A DNA stretch of 64,000 nucleotides from the NCBI GenBank assembly GCA_965200095.1, contig OZ241350.1, forward strand, positions 1,116,001 to 1,180,000, in the 5' to 3' direction. This DNA is from JANQOH01 sp965200095. GTDB lineage: Bacteria; Pseudomonadota; Alphaproteobacteria; UBA7887. The notes beneath the pieces are model-generated. The model saw only the letters and a program-made list of their open reading frames with translations, was not told the origin of the DNA and did no database searches. The position numbers and the translations under genes are program-made. This document shows positions 9,295 to 21,957 of the stretch, piece after piece; within the stretch, counting starts at the first letter, position 1; every line of letters begins with the position of its first letter.

Positions 9295-11409
9295 ATGGCG
9301 CGTAACGGCTTGGGGAGCCTTGCGGGGCTCCTTGCGGGCATCCTTGTATCGACGGCCGGCGCGGCGCGCGACGGCGCCGACGGGGACGCCCGATCTTCCC
9401 TGGAGATCGTTCGCGCCGCCGGCGGCGCGGCGGAGGCGGAAAACCCCCGGGCGGTCTTTTCGGCGGAGAATTCGATTCGGCGCGAAATTGCCGTGGTCGA
9501 AGGCCAGACCCTCGGCTGGATACTCCGCAGCCAGGGCGTCGAGGACGCGGAGGCGAGGAGCGCCGCAGGCGCCCTCGAACGACAAGTCGATCTGCGCCGC
9601 CTGCGGATCGGCCAGGAAATCACGATATGGCTGGCGCCGCGTCCGACGGGCACCATCGGCTACCGGCTCATCGGCGTGGCGCTCGCCATGCCCGGCGGCA
9701 AGGCGGCGGTGGCGCTCAGGCGCTTCGACGACCGTTTCGACGCCAGCCTCGCCACGGCGGCCGAAGCCGACGCCCTCCTCCGCTCGATCACGGTCGTCGC
9801 CGACGACGGGACTCCCGGCTTCATGAGCCGCGAACTCTCGCTTGCCGAAGGCGACGGTCTCGACGACCTGTTGATCCGCAACGGCGCGACCGCGGACGAT
9901 GCGCGCGCGGCGTCCCGGCTGCTGGCCGCGCGGATCGACCTGCGGAAGCTGCCCATCGGTCGGAAGATTACGGCCATTTTCCGACGCGCCGGGGAGGACT
10001 CGCGGGCGCGACTGGTGGGCGCGGCGCTCGCTTCGCGCGACGGCGCGGCGCATACGGTCGGCATCGACCACGCCGGGCGCTGGCGCTTCGGGCCGCCCGC
10101 CATCGACCCGGTCGCCCCGGAGGACCGGACCGCAGCGTCGCACGGGTCCGGGGAAGCGGCGGAGACGGAGGAAACGGCGGCCGCCGCAGCCTCCGCCGCA
10201 ACCGCCGCGCCGGCGGAGAACTCGCCGCGCGCCGCTCTCGCCGGGGCGGGCCGCGCGACCGTCCCCGGGGGCGGGACCTTTATCGGCCTTGTGCTCGACC
10301 TCGGGTTCGACGGGGGCGACGCCCGGGAGGCGGCGAGCGCCATCGGCGGCCTTTACGACTTGCGGAAGCTTCCCGCCGGCGCCGCGGTGAAATATGCGCG
10401 CGTCGCCGGGGCCGACGGCGAAGCCCGCCTCGGCGCCATAGGCTTCGACATCGACAAGACCTCCAGACTGGAGGTCTTCAGGCGCGCCGACGGTCGCCTG
10501 TTCGCGGAGATCGTCGAAAAGAACCTGCGTCGCGCCTGGCGGCGTGTCGAGGGGACGGTGAATTCGAGCCTGTTCGTCGCGGCGACGAACGCCGGCGCGC
10601 CGTCGAACGTGGTCATGGACCTCATTCAGGTGTTCAGCTTTTCCGTGCACTTCCAGCGCGACGTCAAGCCGGGCGATCGCTTTTCCCTGATCTATGAGAC
10701 GCTGCTCGACGACGATGGCCGCACGCTGAAGTCCGGCGCGCTTCATTTCGCATCGCTGGTCCTTTCCGGCGAAGAACGCGCGGTCTATCGCTATCTGCGC
10801 GCCGACGGCCGCGCCGGATATTTCGACGGGGACGGGAAGAACGTGCGCAAGGCGCTGATGCGCACGCCGATCGACGGCGCGCGGCTCACCTCGGAGTTCG
10901 GGATGCGCCGCCACCCCATCCGCGGGTTCAACCGGATGCACAAGGGCGTGGATTTCGCCGCGCCGTCGGGCACGCGGATCTACGCTTCGGGGGACGGGGT
11001 CGTCGAACGCGCGACGAGAATGGGCGGATACGGGCGTTACGTCCGCATCCGCCACAACAGCGCCTACAAGACGGCCTATGCGCATTTGCGCGCCTTCGCC
11101 CGGGGCCTCCACCCCGGCAAGCGCGTCTCCCAGGGGGACGTGATCGGCTATGTGGGGTCGAGCGGGCTGTCCACCGGCCCGCACCTGCATTACGAGGTGC
11201 TCTACAACGGTCGGCAGGTGAACCCCCTGAGCGTGGAACTGCCTTCGGGAGACCCGCTCGACGATACCGAACTCGCCGCCTTCGCCCCGCACCGGCGTCA
11301 GCTCGACCTGTTGAACCGCCGCCTTCCCCTGTCCGCCGCGGTTCCCTTCGACATCGCGGCGGGCGGCGCGCCCCTCGACGGCCCCATCCGCACCGCCGCC
11401 AACCGGTGA
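9295..11409 (+). CDS. Secreted M23 peptidoglycan endopeptidase with OapA/LysM-like repeats
   Basis: This 704-residue envelope protein has an N-terminal hydrophobic segment (GSLAGLLAGILVSTAGAA) that looks like a signal peptide. Three related regions follow, each with a pattern like EGQTLGWILRSQGVE then DLRRLRIGQEITI (about 60-110, 180-230, 325-370), resembling the OapA/LysM-like domains of DD-endopeptidases. The C-terminal LytM/M23 domain has HKGVDFAAPSGTRI and GLSTGPHLHYEV, giving the zinc ligands His, Asp and His. It should cut peptide cross-links in peptidoglycan. A 188-bp gap separates it from cofC. Confidence 0.88.
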   Translation: MARNGLGSLAGLLAGILVSTAGAARDGADGDARSSLEIVRAAGGAAEAENPRAVFSAENSIRREIAVVEGQTLGWILRSQGVEDAEARSAAGALERQVDLRRLRIGQEITIWLAPRPTGTIGYRLIGVALAMPGGKAAVALRRFDDRFDASLATAAEADALLRSITVVADDGTPGFMSRELSLAEGDGLDDLLIRNGATADDARAASRLLAARIDLRKLPIGRKITAIFRRAGEDSRARLVGAALASRDGAAHTVGIDHAGRWRFGPPAIDPVAPEDRTAASHGSGEAAETEETAAAAASAATAAPAENSPRAALAGAGRATVPGGGTFIGLVLDLGFDGGDAREAASAIGGLYDLRKLPAGAAVKYARVAGADGEARLGAIGFDIDKTSRLEVFRRADGRLFAEIVEKNLRRAWRRVEGTVNSSLFVAATNAGAPSNVVMDLIQVFSFSVHFQRDVKPGDRFSLIYETLLDDDGRTLKSGALHFASLVLSGEERAVYRYLRADGRAGYFDGDGKNVRKALMRTPIDGARLTSEFGMRRHPIRGFNRMHKGVDFAAPSGTRIYASGDGVVERATRMGGYGRYVRIRHNSAYKTAYAHLRAFARGLHPGKRVSQGDVIGYVGSSGLSTGPHLHYEVLYNGRQVNPLSVELPSGDPLDDTELAAFAPHRRQLDLLNRRLPLSAAVPFDIAAGGAPLDGPIRTAANR

Positions 11410-11434
11410 CGGCCGCGCCGGACTCCGCCCCCGC

Positions 11435-14035
<2,601 letters not shown>

Positions 14036-14080
14036 CGTCCCCCTCCCTTCGCGTGCGGCCGGTTCGGCGTTGCGCATACG

Positions 14081-14109
14081 GATATGGCGTTGCGGAAATG
14101 CAACACAAG
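14081..14109 (-). promoter_or_regulatory. Possible heat-shock (RpoH) promoter of clpB
   Basis: On the minus strand, about 45 bp before the clpB ATG, the sequence reads CTTG, 18 bp, then CCATATCC. This resembles RpoH promoters (CTTG at -35, a C-rich AT-containing -10), and clpB is a classic member of that regulon. The match is by eye and the -10 is imperfect. Confidence 0.4.
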
Positions 14110-14207
14110 GGGCGGAGCGCAGGATTCTTCCTCGCCGGACGCGAACGCCGGCGCGCGAAGCCGATGCGCAGAAAAGCCGCGCCCGGCGGAGCCCGCCGGG
14201 GCGGGCG

Positions 14208-14648
14208 TCAGGCGGGAGCGGGCCCCGTCGCCGCGCTTTCGCCCGCCGCTTTCTCGTCCCCGGCCGGGGCCCGGCCGGAAGACGGGCGCGGGCGGCGCGG
14301 GCGCGGGCGGCGTTCCGGCTCGTCCTCATGGGACGGCTGCCGCGGCCCCCGCTCGGCGCCGTCGCGCGGCGGACGGCTGCCGTTCGCCTCGGCCTGGGCC
14401 GCCAGATGCGCGTTGACGATCCGCTGGTAGTGCTCGGCGTGTTGCAGGTAGCTTTCCGCGGCGACCCGGTCCCCCGACGCCAGCGCGTCCCGCGACAGCG
14501 CCTGGTAACGGTCGTGGACCTGCGCGGCGCTGCCCTTCACCCTCACATCCGGGCCGTTGCTTTCGTAGTTCGACGACAGGCCGTGGCGATAGCCGCGATT
14601 TCCGGGTCTGCCGCCGCGATAACGCTTCGGATTCGAGCCTGGTTTCAT
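14208..14648 (-). CDS. DUF4167 domain protein
   Basis: This 146-residue basic protein has no known activity. The block YESNGPDVRVKGSAAQVHDR followed by DALASGDRVAAESYLQHAEH is the DUF4167 signature, a domain I associate mainly with Alphaproteobacteria. The N-terminus (MKPGSNPKRYRGGRPGNRG) is Arg/Gly-rich and the C-terminus is a low-complexity Pro/Arg/Glu tail. These features suggest nucleic-acid binding, but that is inference. The Met at 14648 was chosen because the family usually begins shortly before the RG-rich stretch. Confidence 0.85.
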   Translation of the reverse strand: MKPGSNPKRYRGGRPGNRGYRHGLSSNYESNGPDVRVKGSAAQVHDRYQALSRDALASGDRVAAESYLQHAEHYQRIVNAHLAAQAEANGSRPPRDGAERGPRQPSHEDEPERRPRPRRPRPSSGRAPAGDEKAAGESAATGPAPA

Positions 14649-14966
14649 GAGCCTCGGTTTCGAACGCCGCCCATGCCGGGCGGTATTTCTCAAGGATCGG
14701 GACGCCGCGCCGGCAAGCCCGCGCGCGGCCGTTGAACGGAGCGCCACGTAACGGCGGACAATCGGCCGCCTCGCGGGCGCAAACCCCGGACAACCCCGGG
14801 CCTTGCCCCCCGACGCCCCTCTGCGGCTATGAAACTAGCGCGCGCCCATACGCTACACAAGCGCATCGGCCGTGCTTCTCCGCTTTTTTTTCGCGGCGGC
14901 GGCGCGCCCGGCGCCCGCACGGACGCGCGAAACATGCTATGCTGCCCCACCGGAGAGGAGACAACC

Positions 14967-16148
14967 ATGCCTGTCGTCAACCGAATTGCCGCCTTCCACG
15001 ACGACATGAAAGCCTGGCGGCGCGACATTCACGCCCACCCCGAACTCGCCTACGAGGAAGCGCGCACGGCAAGCCGCGTCGCTGCGCTGTTGCGCGAGTT
15101 CGGCGTCGACGAAGTCGTCGAGGGCATCGGCAAGACCGGAGTCGTCGGCGTGCTGCGCAATGGCGACGGACCGCGCATCGGCCTGCGCGCAGACATGGAC
15201 GCCCTCCCGATCCTCGAGGAAACGGGCCTCCCCTGGCGCTCGAGACACGATGGCGTGATGCACGCCTGCGGCCATGACGGCCACACCGCGATGCTACTCG
15301 GCGCAAGCCGCTATCTCGCCGAGACCCGCAATTTCTCCGGCGCCGTCGTGCTCGTCTTTCAACCCGCCGAGGAAGGCTTCGCCGGGGCCCGCGCGATGAT
15401 GGAAGACGGGCTGTTCGACCGCTTCCCCGTCGATGCGATCTATGGCGTGCACAACATGCCGGGGCTGCCGGCCGGCGACATTGCGGTCTCGCCCGGGCCG
15501 GTGATGGCGGCGGCGGACAGTTTCAGGGCCGTCGTCAAGGGCGTCGGCGGACACGGCGCCATGCCGCACCTCGCGACCGACCCCGTGGTCGCCGCCGCGG
15601 CCGCCGTCGGCGCGCTGCAAAGCCTGGTGTCGCGCGAAGTCGACCCGACGAAGACCCTCGTCGTTTCGGTGACCCGCATCCACGGCGGCGACGCCTTCAA
15701 CGTTATCCCCGACAGCGTGGAACTCGGCGGCACCGTGCGTTATTTCGACCCCGAGGTGGGGCGCATGGCGCGCCGGCGCATGGAGGCGCTGCTCGGATCC
15801 GCGGTCGCCGCGCATGGCGCCGCGCTCGCCGCGTTCTCCTGGGACGAGGGATATCCCCCCACCCGCAACCATGAGGCGGAAACCGCGTTCGCCCGCGATG
15901 TGGCGGCGGAAGTGGCGGGCGGGGCGGCGGCGCAGCGGCCCACCATGGGGGCGGAAGATTTCTCCTTCTTCCTTGAGGCGAAGCCGGGCGCCTATGCTTT
16001 CGTGGGCAACGGCGACGGCGACGGCCCCGGCTGCATCGGCGTCCATAATCCGCGATACGACTTCAACGACGCCATTCTTCCCGTCGGCGCGAGTTTCCTC
16101 GCGCGCCTCGCGGAGTCCGCCCTCCCGCGCGGCGGTTCCGGCGCGTAA
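14967..16148 (+). CDS. M20 family amidohydrolase (hippurate hydrolase-like)
   Basis: This 393-residue metallopeptidase-fold enzyme likely hydrolyses an N-acyl amino acid. It has WRRDIHAHPELAYEE near the start, GLRADMDALPI near residue 75, HACGHDGHTAMLLGA near 100 and VFQPAEEG near 135, the metal-binding and catalytic blocks of M20D amidohydrolases; the C-terminal MGAEDFSFFLEAKPGAY block is also present. A strong GGAGAGGAG Shine-Dalgarno supports the ATG at 14967 over the upstream in-frame start. The substrate is unknown; amino-acid scavenging is the usual role. Confidence 0.88.
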   Translation: MPVVNRIAAFHDDMKAWRRDIHAHPELAYEEARTASRVAALLREFGVDEVVEGIGKTGVVGVLRNGDGPRIGLRADMDALPILEETGLPWRSRHDGVMHACGHDGHTAMLLGASRYLAETRNFSGAVVLVFQPAEEGFAGARAMMEDGLFDRFPVDAIYGVHNMPGLPAGDIAVSPGPVMAAADSFRAVVKGVGGHGAMPHLATDPVVAAAAAVGALQSLVSREVDPTKTLVVSVTRIHGGDAFNVIPDSVELGGTVRYFDPEVGRMARRRMEALLGSAVAAHGAALAAFSWDEGYPPTRNHEAETAFARDVAAEVAGGAAAQRPTMGAEDFSFFLEAKPGAYAFVGNGDGDGPGCIGVHNPRYDFNDAILPVGASFLARLAESALPRGGSGA

Positions 16149-16152
16149 GGCC

Positions 16153-16947
16153 GTGCCGCGTTTCGCCGCCAACCTGTCGACGATGTTCGGGGAGGCGAGC
16201 TTCCCCGACCGTTTCGCCGCGGCCGCCGCCTGCGGCTTCCGCGCCGTGGAATGCCAGTTTCCCTATGACTGGCCGGTGCGCGAGCTCGCCGGCCGCCTTG
16301 CCGCTTCGGGCCTGGTCCAGGCGCTGATCAACACGCCGCCCGGAAACCTTGCGGCCGGCGACAGGGGCTTCGCTGCGCTGCCCGACCGGCGCGAGGAGTT
16401 CCGCGCCGGATTCGACCGCGCCCTCGAATATGCCGACGGCCTGGGCTGCCGGTCGGTGCACGCGATGGCCGGAACCGCGCCCGAGGGCGCCGACCGCGCG
16501 GCGATGGCGGCGTGCTACGCCGACAATCTCGCCTGGGCGGCCGACCGCGCCGCGGCGCGCGGCGTCCGGGTGCTCATCGAGCCCCTCAACGCGACCGACG
16601 CGCCGGGCTATTTTCTCCATCGCCTCGCCGACGCGCGGGAGATCGTGACCGCCGTCGGCCGAGAGAACCTCGCGATCCAGTTCGACTTCTACCACCTTCA
16701 GATGACCGGCGGGAACCTGGCCGCCGCCCTTGCCGAAACGCTTCCGCATGTCGGCCATATCCAGATCGCCGGGGTTCCCGGCCGTCGCGAACCCGACACC
16801 GGGGAGATCGCCTACCCGTTTCTCTTCCGACTCATCGATTCGCTGGGCTACGATGGCTGGGTCGGCTGCGAATACAGGCCGGCGGGCGCGACCCGCGACG
16901 GGCTCGGCTGGGCGCGGGACTACGGCATCGCGGCCGACGGCGGTTGA
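16153..16947 (+). CDS. hyi: Hydroxypyruvate isomerase-like TIM-barrel protein
   Basis: This 264-residue xylose-isomerase-like TIM barrel resembles Hyi, which interconverts hydroxypyruvate and tartronate semialdehyde. Supporting blocks are RFAANLSTMFGEASFPDRF at the start, GVRVLIEPLNATDAPGYF near residue 137, IQFDFYHLQMTGGNL near 178 and VGHIQIAGVPGRREPDTGEI near 205, which include the Glu, Asp, His and Glu metal ligands of the family. The GTG at 16153, 4 bp after the M20 stop, gives the family N-terminus. The related OtnI (2-oxo-tetronate isomerase) is an alternative. Confidence 0.8.
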   Translation: MPRFAANLSTMFGEASFPDRFAAAAACGFRAVECQFPYDWPVRELAGRLAASGLVQALINTPPGNLAAGDRGFAALPDRREEFRAGFDRALEYADGLGCRSVHAMAGTAPEGADRAAMAACYADNLAWAADRAAARGVRVLIEPLNATDAPGYFLHRLADAREIVTAVGRENLAIQFDFYHLQMTGGNLAAALAETLPHVGHIQIAGVPGRREPDTGEIAYPFLFRLIDSLGYDGWVGCEYRPAGATRDGLGWARDYGIAADGG

Positions 16948-17054
16948 TCCCGCCGCGTTCGGGCGCGTCGCTCCCCTTGCGGCGCCCGATGTCGACAGGT
17001 CGCTCCGGGCGGCTAGAATGAGGGTCATGTCCGCTCGACCGGGGAGGCCGCAGG

Positions 17055-18164
<1,110 letters not shown>

Positions 18165-18174
18165 AGCCCGCCCC

Positions 18175-19092
18175 ATGCGCGAGATCTGCCGCGGCCTGCG
18201 GTTCCCCGAAGGCCCCGTCGCCATGCCGGACGGCTCGGTCCTGCTGGTCGAAATCCAGGCCGGCGCGCTCACGCGCGTGCGGCCCGACGGCGCCCGCGAG
18301 ACGGTGGCGGACTGCGGCGGCGGCCCGAACGGCGCCGCTTTCGGCCCGGACGGCCGCGTCTATGTCTGTAACAACGGCGGTTTCGCATGGGTGAACGACG
18401 GCCGCTTTCTCCGCGCCGGCGACACGCCGCCCGACGACTATCGCGGCGGCAGCATCCAGGCCGTCGATATCGACACCGGCGCCGTCGAAACCCTCTATGT
18501 CGAATGCGCGGGCAACCCGCTGAACGGACCGAACGACATCGTGTTCGATTCGCATGGCGGATTTTACTTCACGGATCTCGGCCGTCGCCGCGGGCGCATC
18601 ATTGACCGCGGCGCGGTGTATTACGCGCAACCCGGCGGCGACGCGATCTCGCAGGTCGTGTTTCCCATCGACACGCCGAACGGCGTCGGACTGTCGGCCG
18701 ACGGGAAAACCCTCTACGTCGCCGAGACCGCGGGCGCCCGCATCTGGGCGTGGGAGGTGGAGGCGCCCGGCCGCCTCGGCGCCGCGCCGCGCCCGCCGTT
18801 TCCCGGCCGGCTGCACTATCGCTGCCCCGGCTACGAACGCCTCGACTCGCTGGCGCTCGACAGCGAGGGCAATGTCGTCGTCGCCACTCTGGAGACGGGC
18901 TGCGTTACCGCCGTGTCGCCGGAAGGCCGGGTGCGCGCCGTGGTCCCGGTCCCCGAATTCGACGCCATGGTCACGAATGTCTGTTTCGGCGGCCCCGACA
19001 TGCGGACCGCCTACATCACTTCGTCGGGCCTCGGCATCCTCTACGCGACCGAATGGCACTGCCCCGGCCAACCGCTCAACTTCCAGCCATAG
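18175..19092 (+). CDS. SMP-30/gluconolactonase-family protein
   Basis: This 305-residue six-bladed beta-propeller probably hydrolyses a sugar lactone or similar ester. It shows GLRFPEGPVAMPDGSVLLVE, NGPNDIVFDSHGGFYFTDLG and TPNGVGLSADGKTLYVAET, the metal-site blades of the SMP-30/Gnl family (Glu, Asn, Asn-Asp, Asp). The start at 18175 lies 10 bp after frmA, so the two are probably co-transcribed. The substrate cannot be told. It is the last gene before the repeat-rich accessory region. Confidence 0.85.
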   Translation: MREICRGLRFPEGPVAMPDGSVLLVEIQAGALTRVRPDGARETVADCGGGPNGAAFGPDGRVYVCNNGGFAWVNDGRFLRAGDTPPDDYRGGSIQAVDIDTGAVETLYVECAGNPLNGPNDIVFDSHGGFYFTDLGRRRGRIIDRGAVYYAQPGGDAISQVVFPIDTPNGVGLSADGKTLYVAETAGARIWAWEVEAPGRLGAAPRPPFPGRLHYRCPGYERLDSLALDSEGNVVVATLETGCVTAVSPEGRVRAVVPVPEFDAMVTNVCFGGPDMRTAYITSSGLGILYATEWHCPGQPLNFQP

Positions 19093-19826
19093 AAGGGCCG
19101 GCGTCTCGTCCGGGACGCGGGGAGACGCCGGCAAATCGCGTGTCGGCCCGCAGCGACGCAGCGACCCGCTCGCAATCCTCCCCGGGAACGCCGGAGAGCG
19201 TGCGAAGAAATCGCGCGTTTCTCACTATGACGGTCGGAGCGCCGAAGCGCCGGCATTGTAAAAGACAATAACCATCGAATAATACTTCGTCATTCCCGCG
19301 AAAGGGTGCGTGAAGAAATCGAACGGCGTTACAAGTACTCGTCATTCCCGCGAAAGCGGGAATCCGGAGGCGGTCGTTCGCAATGTCGGCGCGGTTTTTC
19401 TTACGGAAACGCCGCAACGGATTCCCGCTTTCGCGGGAATGACGAAGAGTAGTAGCGTCTCTCGATTTCTTCACACGCTCTTTCGCGGGAATGACGACGA
19501 ATTCCTTCACACACTCCAGAACGAGAATCGCTGTAGAGACATTATCGTGCTTGTGCGCCGTCCCGCGCCGGGCTATGGGTCGCCTTATGGCCGTCGCCAT
19601 AATGAGACGCCGGGCGTCTTCCGGCGAGGCGCCGGTTGCGGGCCTTGCGCCGGAAATTGGACATGGAATCGGATATGGAGAATCGCGCAACGGGGCGCCG
19701 AAAGGGCGAAAGCGCTCCGCAAACGCCCTGTAGACGCAGCGGCCGATTCCCGACGAAATCCAATTAAGAGACCTCTGCATACCCGCGAAAGAGCGCGTAA
19801 AGAAATCGAGAGACGCTACTACTTTT
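19093..19826. repeat. Repeat mosaic downstream of the SMP-30 gene
   Basis: No intact gene is present. At about 19252-19290 a TTGTAAAAGACAATAACC block recurs elsewhere (24762, 24980, and inverted at 27930, 28290 and 41247). A complete element of about 105 bp with palindromic ends spans 19340-19444. Short TTCTTCACACGCTCTTTCGC links join the units. From 19645 to 19731 lies an integrase fragment (separate entry). At 19768, GAGACCTCTGCATA matches the end of the 130-bp element found at 20326 and 40949. The region reads as repeated insertion of small non-coding elements. Confidence 0.8.
19645..19731 (+). pseudogene. Remnant of a tyrosine-integrase 5' end
   Basis: GCGCCGGAAATTGGACATGG here is identical to the sequence around the start codon of the integrase at 21958-23196, and the following bases remain alignable (GGCGCCGAAAGGGCG against GAGCGCCGAAGGGGCG; AAACGCCCTG against AAACGCCCTC) before the frame ends at a TAG. 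It therefore looks like a decayed second copy of the integrase leader and first 25-30 codons, in opposite orientation to the intact gene. Everything beyond is lost. Confidence 0.65.
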
Positions 19827-20330
19827 CGTCATTCCCGCGAAAGCGGGAATCCGGAGGCGGCCGTCCGCAATATCGGCCGGTTTTTCTCACGGAAACGCCG
19901 CAACGGATTCCCGCTTTCGCGGGAATGACGAGTATTTGTAAATCTGTCCGATTTCTTTACACGCTCGAAGGCGGGCGTGAAAAAGTCGCGAGACGCCTCT
20001 ACTCTTCAGTCATTCCCGCGAAAGCGGGAATCCGGAGGCGGCCGTCCGCAATATCGGCCGGTTTTTCTCACGGAAACGCCGCAACGGATTCCCGCTTTCG
20101 CGGGAATGACGAGTATTTGTAAATCTGCCTGATTTCTTCACACGCTCGAAGGCGGGCGTGAAAAAGTCGCGAGACGCCTCTACTCTTCGTCATTCCCGCG
20201 AAAGCGGGAATCCGGAGGCGGCCGTCCGCAATATCGGCCGGTTTTTCTCACGGAAACGCCGCAACGGATTCCCGCTTTCGCGGGAATGACGAGTATTTGT
20301 AAATCTGTCCGATTTCTTCACACGCTCTTT
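19781..20330. repeat. Tandem array of a 180-bp unit, three copies
   Basis: Three near-identical units start near 19827, 20008 and 20188, a spacing of 180-181 bp. Each holds one palindrome-ended element of about 104 bp followed by a linker with AGTATTTGTAAATCTGTC, TTCTTCACACGCTCGAAGG and GTCGCGAGACGCCTCTAC. Copies two and three differ at only a few bases. The linker is constant, so this is not a CRISPR array. It looks like local amplification of one insertion. No coding potential was seen. Confidence 0.85.
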
Positions 20331-20466
20331 CGCGGGAATTACCGGGGCAGGGGGCGGATGTTCCCAATTCCGTCACGCATCGTCATACGCCGACGGCGGG
20401 TTCGGAAACATCGCAAAACGCCGGGAACGCGATCCTGTCACAGGCGAAACGAGTTATGCAGATGTC
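20326..20466 (-). repeat. 130-bp dispersed element, copy 1
   Basis: The segment from TTCGCGGGAATTACCGGGGC to the GTTATGCAGATGTCTC end is almost identical, inverted, to 40949-41084. Diverged relatives are at about 7385-7515 and 41340-41445. The end reads GAGACATCTGCATAAC on the minus strand, which resembles the outer end of some IS5-type insertion sequences. It has no transposase, so it may be a non-autonomous derivative. Confidence 0.75.
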
Positions 20467-20476
20467 TCAATTAAGA

Positions 20477-20505
20477 AAGGAGCGGCGGAGAACCCGCCGC
20501 TCCTT
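20477..20505 (-). terminator. Terminator of the porin gene
   Basis: A perfect 12-bp inverted repeat (AAGGAGCGGCGG / CCGCCGCTCCTT) with a 5-base loop lies 26 bp beyond the porin stop and is followed on the minus strand by TTTCTTAATT. A related hairpin follows the second porin copy, so it was part of the duplicated unit. Confidence 0.8.
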
Positions 20506-20530
20506 CCGGACGCTGCGAACGCGGCGCCGA

Positions 20531-21703
20531 TCAGAAGTTGAGGTAGAGGCCGGACAGGAACACGGTCCCCGTATACTCGCCGTCGCCGTTGGGCTCCTCA
20601 GTGCCCATGACGTCATACGAGCCGCGGGTCACTTCGCCATACCACTTCAGGCCCGGGGCGATGCTGTAGCCGAGGCTCACATTCCAGCCGTCGAAATCGC
20701 TCGACGTGGCCTTGCCCATGGAATTCGTGGTCTTCTCGGCGTGCGCATACTGCACTTCGAGGCCGTAGGGGCCGAAGGCGTAGGAGGCGTCGACGCCCCA
20801 CCCCGTGTAATCCTGGTCGGTCCCCTTGTCCGCGCGGCCGTCGCCGAAGTCCCACCACGTGCCGGCGAGGACGAAGCCGCCGAACCCGACCTTGCCGGTC
20901 AGTTCATAATAGCCGAGGCCCTCGGACTGCGTCACGTTCCCGTCGTCGTCCGGCTTGCTCGTCGCGCCGTCGCTGACGGCGCCGACTGCGGAGAAGCCGA
21001 CCGTGGTGCCGCCGAAATCGCCGTTCCACTGGCTGCCCAAGCCGACAATGTCCTTCTGCTGGCCGTCCTGCTCGCTCGTCGGACCCGGAGTCGGCTCAAA
21101 GAAGGCGTTTTCCGAAGGCGTGTAGCTGACGCCCGCCTGGAAGCCGTTGACCGCCGGCGTGTAGTAGGTGGCTTTCGGCGACTGGTTGAACCAGAAGGGG
21201 TTGATGTGGTTGGCGATGTTGCCCTTGGGCTTGAGGATGTAGGAGTGATAGGGCGTGTCCAGCCCGCCGAAGCCCTTGTAGGTGCAGGCGAGGGGGCACA
21301 GGTTCATGCCCGAGTCGGCGCCGATCCAGTTGCCGAACTCCATCGAACCCCAGTCGCCCTTCAGGTAGATGTACTGGCGCCCGGGATAGCCGCCGGTGGC
21401 GTACTGGCTGCGGTCCGTGGTGTTGAAGTGGATCTTGGCGCCGTAGGTCAGCCCGTTGTCGGCGGTCAGTTCGCCGTCGAAATAGACCTCGGCGAACCGG
21501 CCGTTGACGAAGCCGCCGCTGCGCTTGTTCGTGCTGAGCTTATCGTCGTTCGAGGCGAAGCCGCCTTCGAACTGCGCCGCCATGCCGGCGGTCAGAATCG
21601 GCGTCCCTTCCTCCGACATCGATTGTATCGGCATGGCCGGCGCGCCTGTCGCCAATGCCGACGCTCCGGCCATCGCGACCGAACCGAGCAGAAGTTTCTT
21701 CAT
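20531..21703 (-). CDS. Outer-membrane porin, complete copy
   Basis: This 390-residue protein has a signal peptide (MKKLLLGSVAMAGASALATG) and alternating hydrophobic/glycine-aromatic segments typical of a 16-stranded general porin, ending in LSGLYLNF, the C-terminal aromatic residue expected for BAM-dependent insertion. It resembles alphaproteobacterial trimeric porins. From codon 62 (SGGFVNGRF) to the stop it is nearly identical to the truncated copy at 23305-24426, except in one loop near residue 250, where this copy has SKPDDDGNVTQSEGLGYYEL. A GGAGG Shine-Dalgarno precedes the ATG. It is the copy able to be exported; see the inversion finding. Confidence 0.88.
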   Translation of the reverse strand: MKKLLLGSVAMAGASALATGAPAMPIQSMSEEGTPILTAGMAAQFEGGFASNDDKLSTNKRSGGFVNGRFAEVYFDGELTADNGLTYGAKIHFNTTDRSQYATGGYPGRQYIYLKGDWGSMEFGNWIGADSGMNLCPLACTYKGFGGLDTPYHSYILKPKGNIANHINPFWFNQSPKATYYTPAVNGFQAGVSYTPSENAFFEPTPGPTSEQDGQQKDIVGLGSQWNGDFGGTTVGFSAVGAVSDGATSKPDDDGNVTQSEGLGYYELTGKVGFGGFVLAGTWWDFGDGRADKGTDQDYTGWGVDASYAFGPYGLEVQYAHAEKTTNSMGKATSSDFDGWNVSLGYSIAPGLKWYGEVTRGSYDVMGTEEPNGDGEYTGTVFLSGLYLNF

Positions 21704-21957
21704 TGCGTGTCGATAACCTCCATATTCGCGCCGCTCCCCGGCGCCGTTTACCCGCGAACCGGAAGCCGGTTTCCGCCAACCCTGTCCGCTTGCGGCGCGC
21801 CGCTCCCCCGAACACCGGGGGCGAGCGTATCGCCGACTCCTCGCGCGCCGCCGGAACCCGACGCCGCAGCAATGCTGCGCAAACTAGCACAGCCCGGGCG
21901 GAATCAACGCTCTCGCGGCGCCCCTCGCTTCATTCGTGCAACGATGTGACAAAACTG
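21704..21957. other. Gap between porin start and integrase stop
   Basis: This 254-bp stretch must contain the porin promoter and leader, reading leftwards. No strong -35/-10 pair stood out. It lies inside the segment bounded by the two inverted porin bodies, so a promoter here would move with that segment if it inverted. Confidence 0.5.

Noticed and set aside
19781..20330. CRISPR array
   Set aside because: The unit is 180 bp with constant rather than variable linkers, and no cas gene is nearby.
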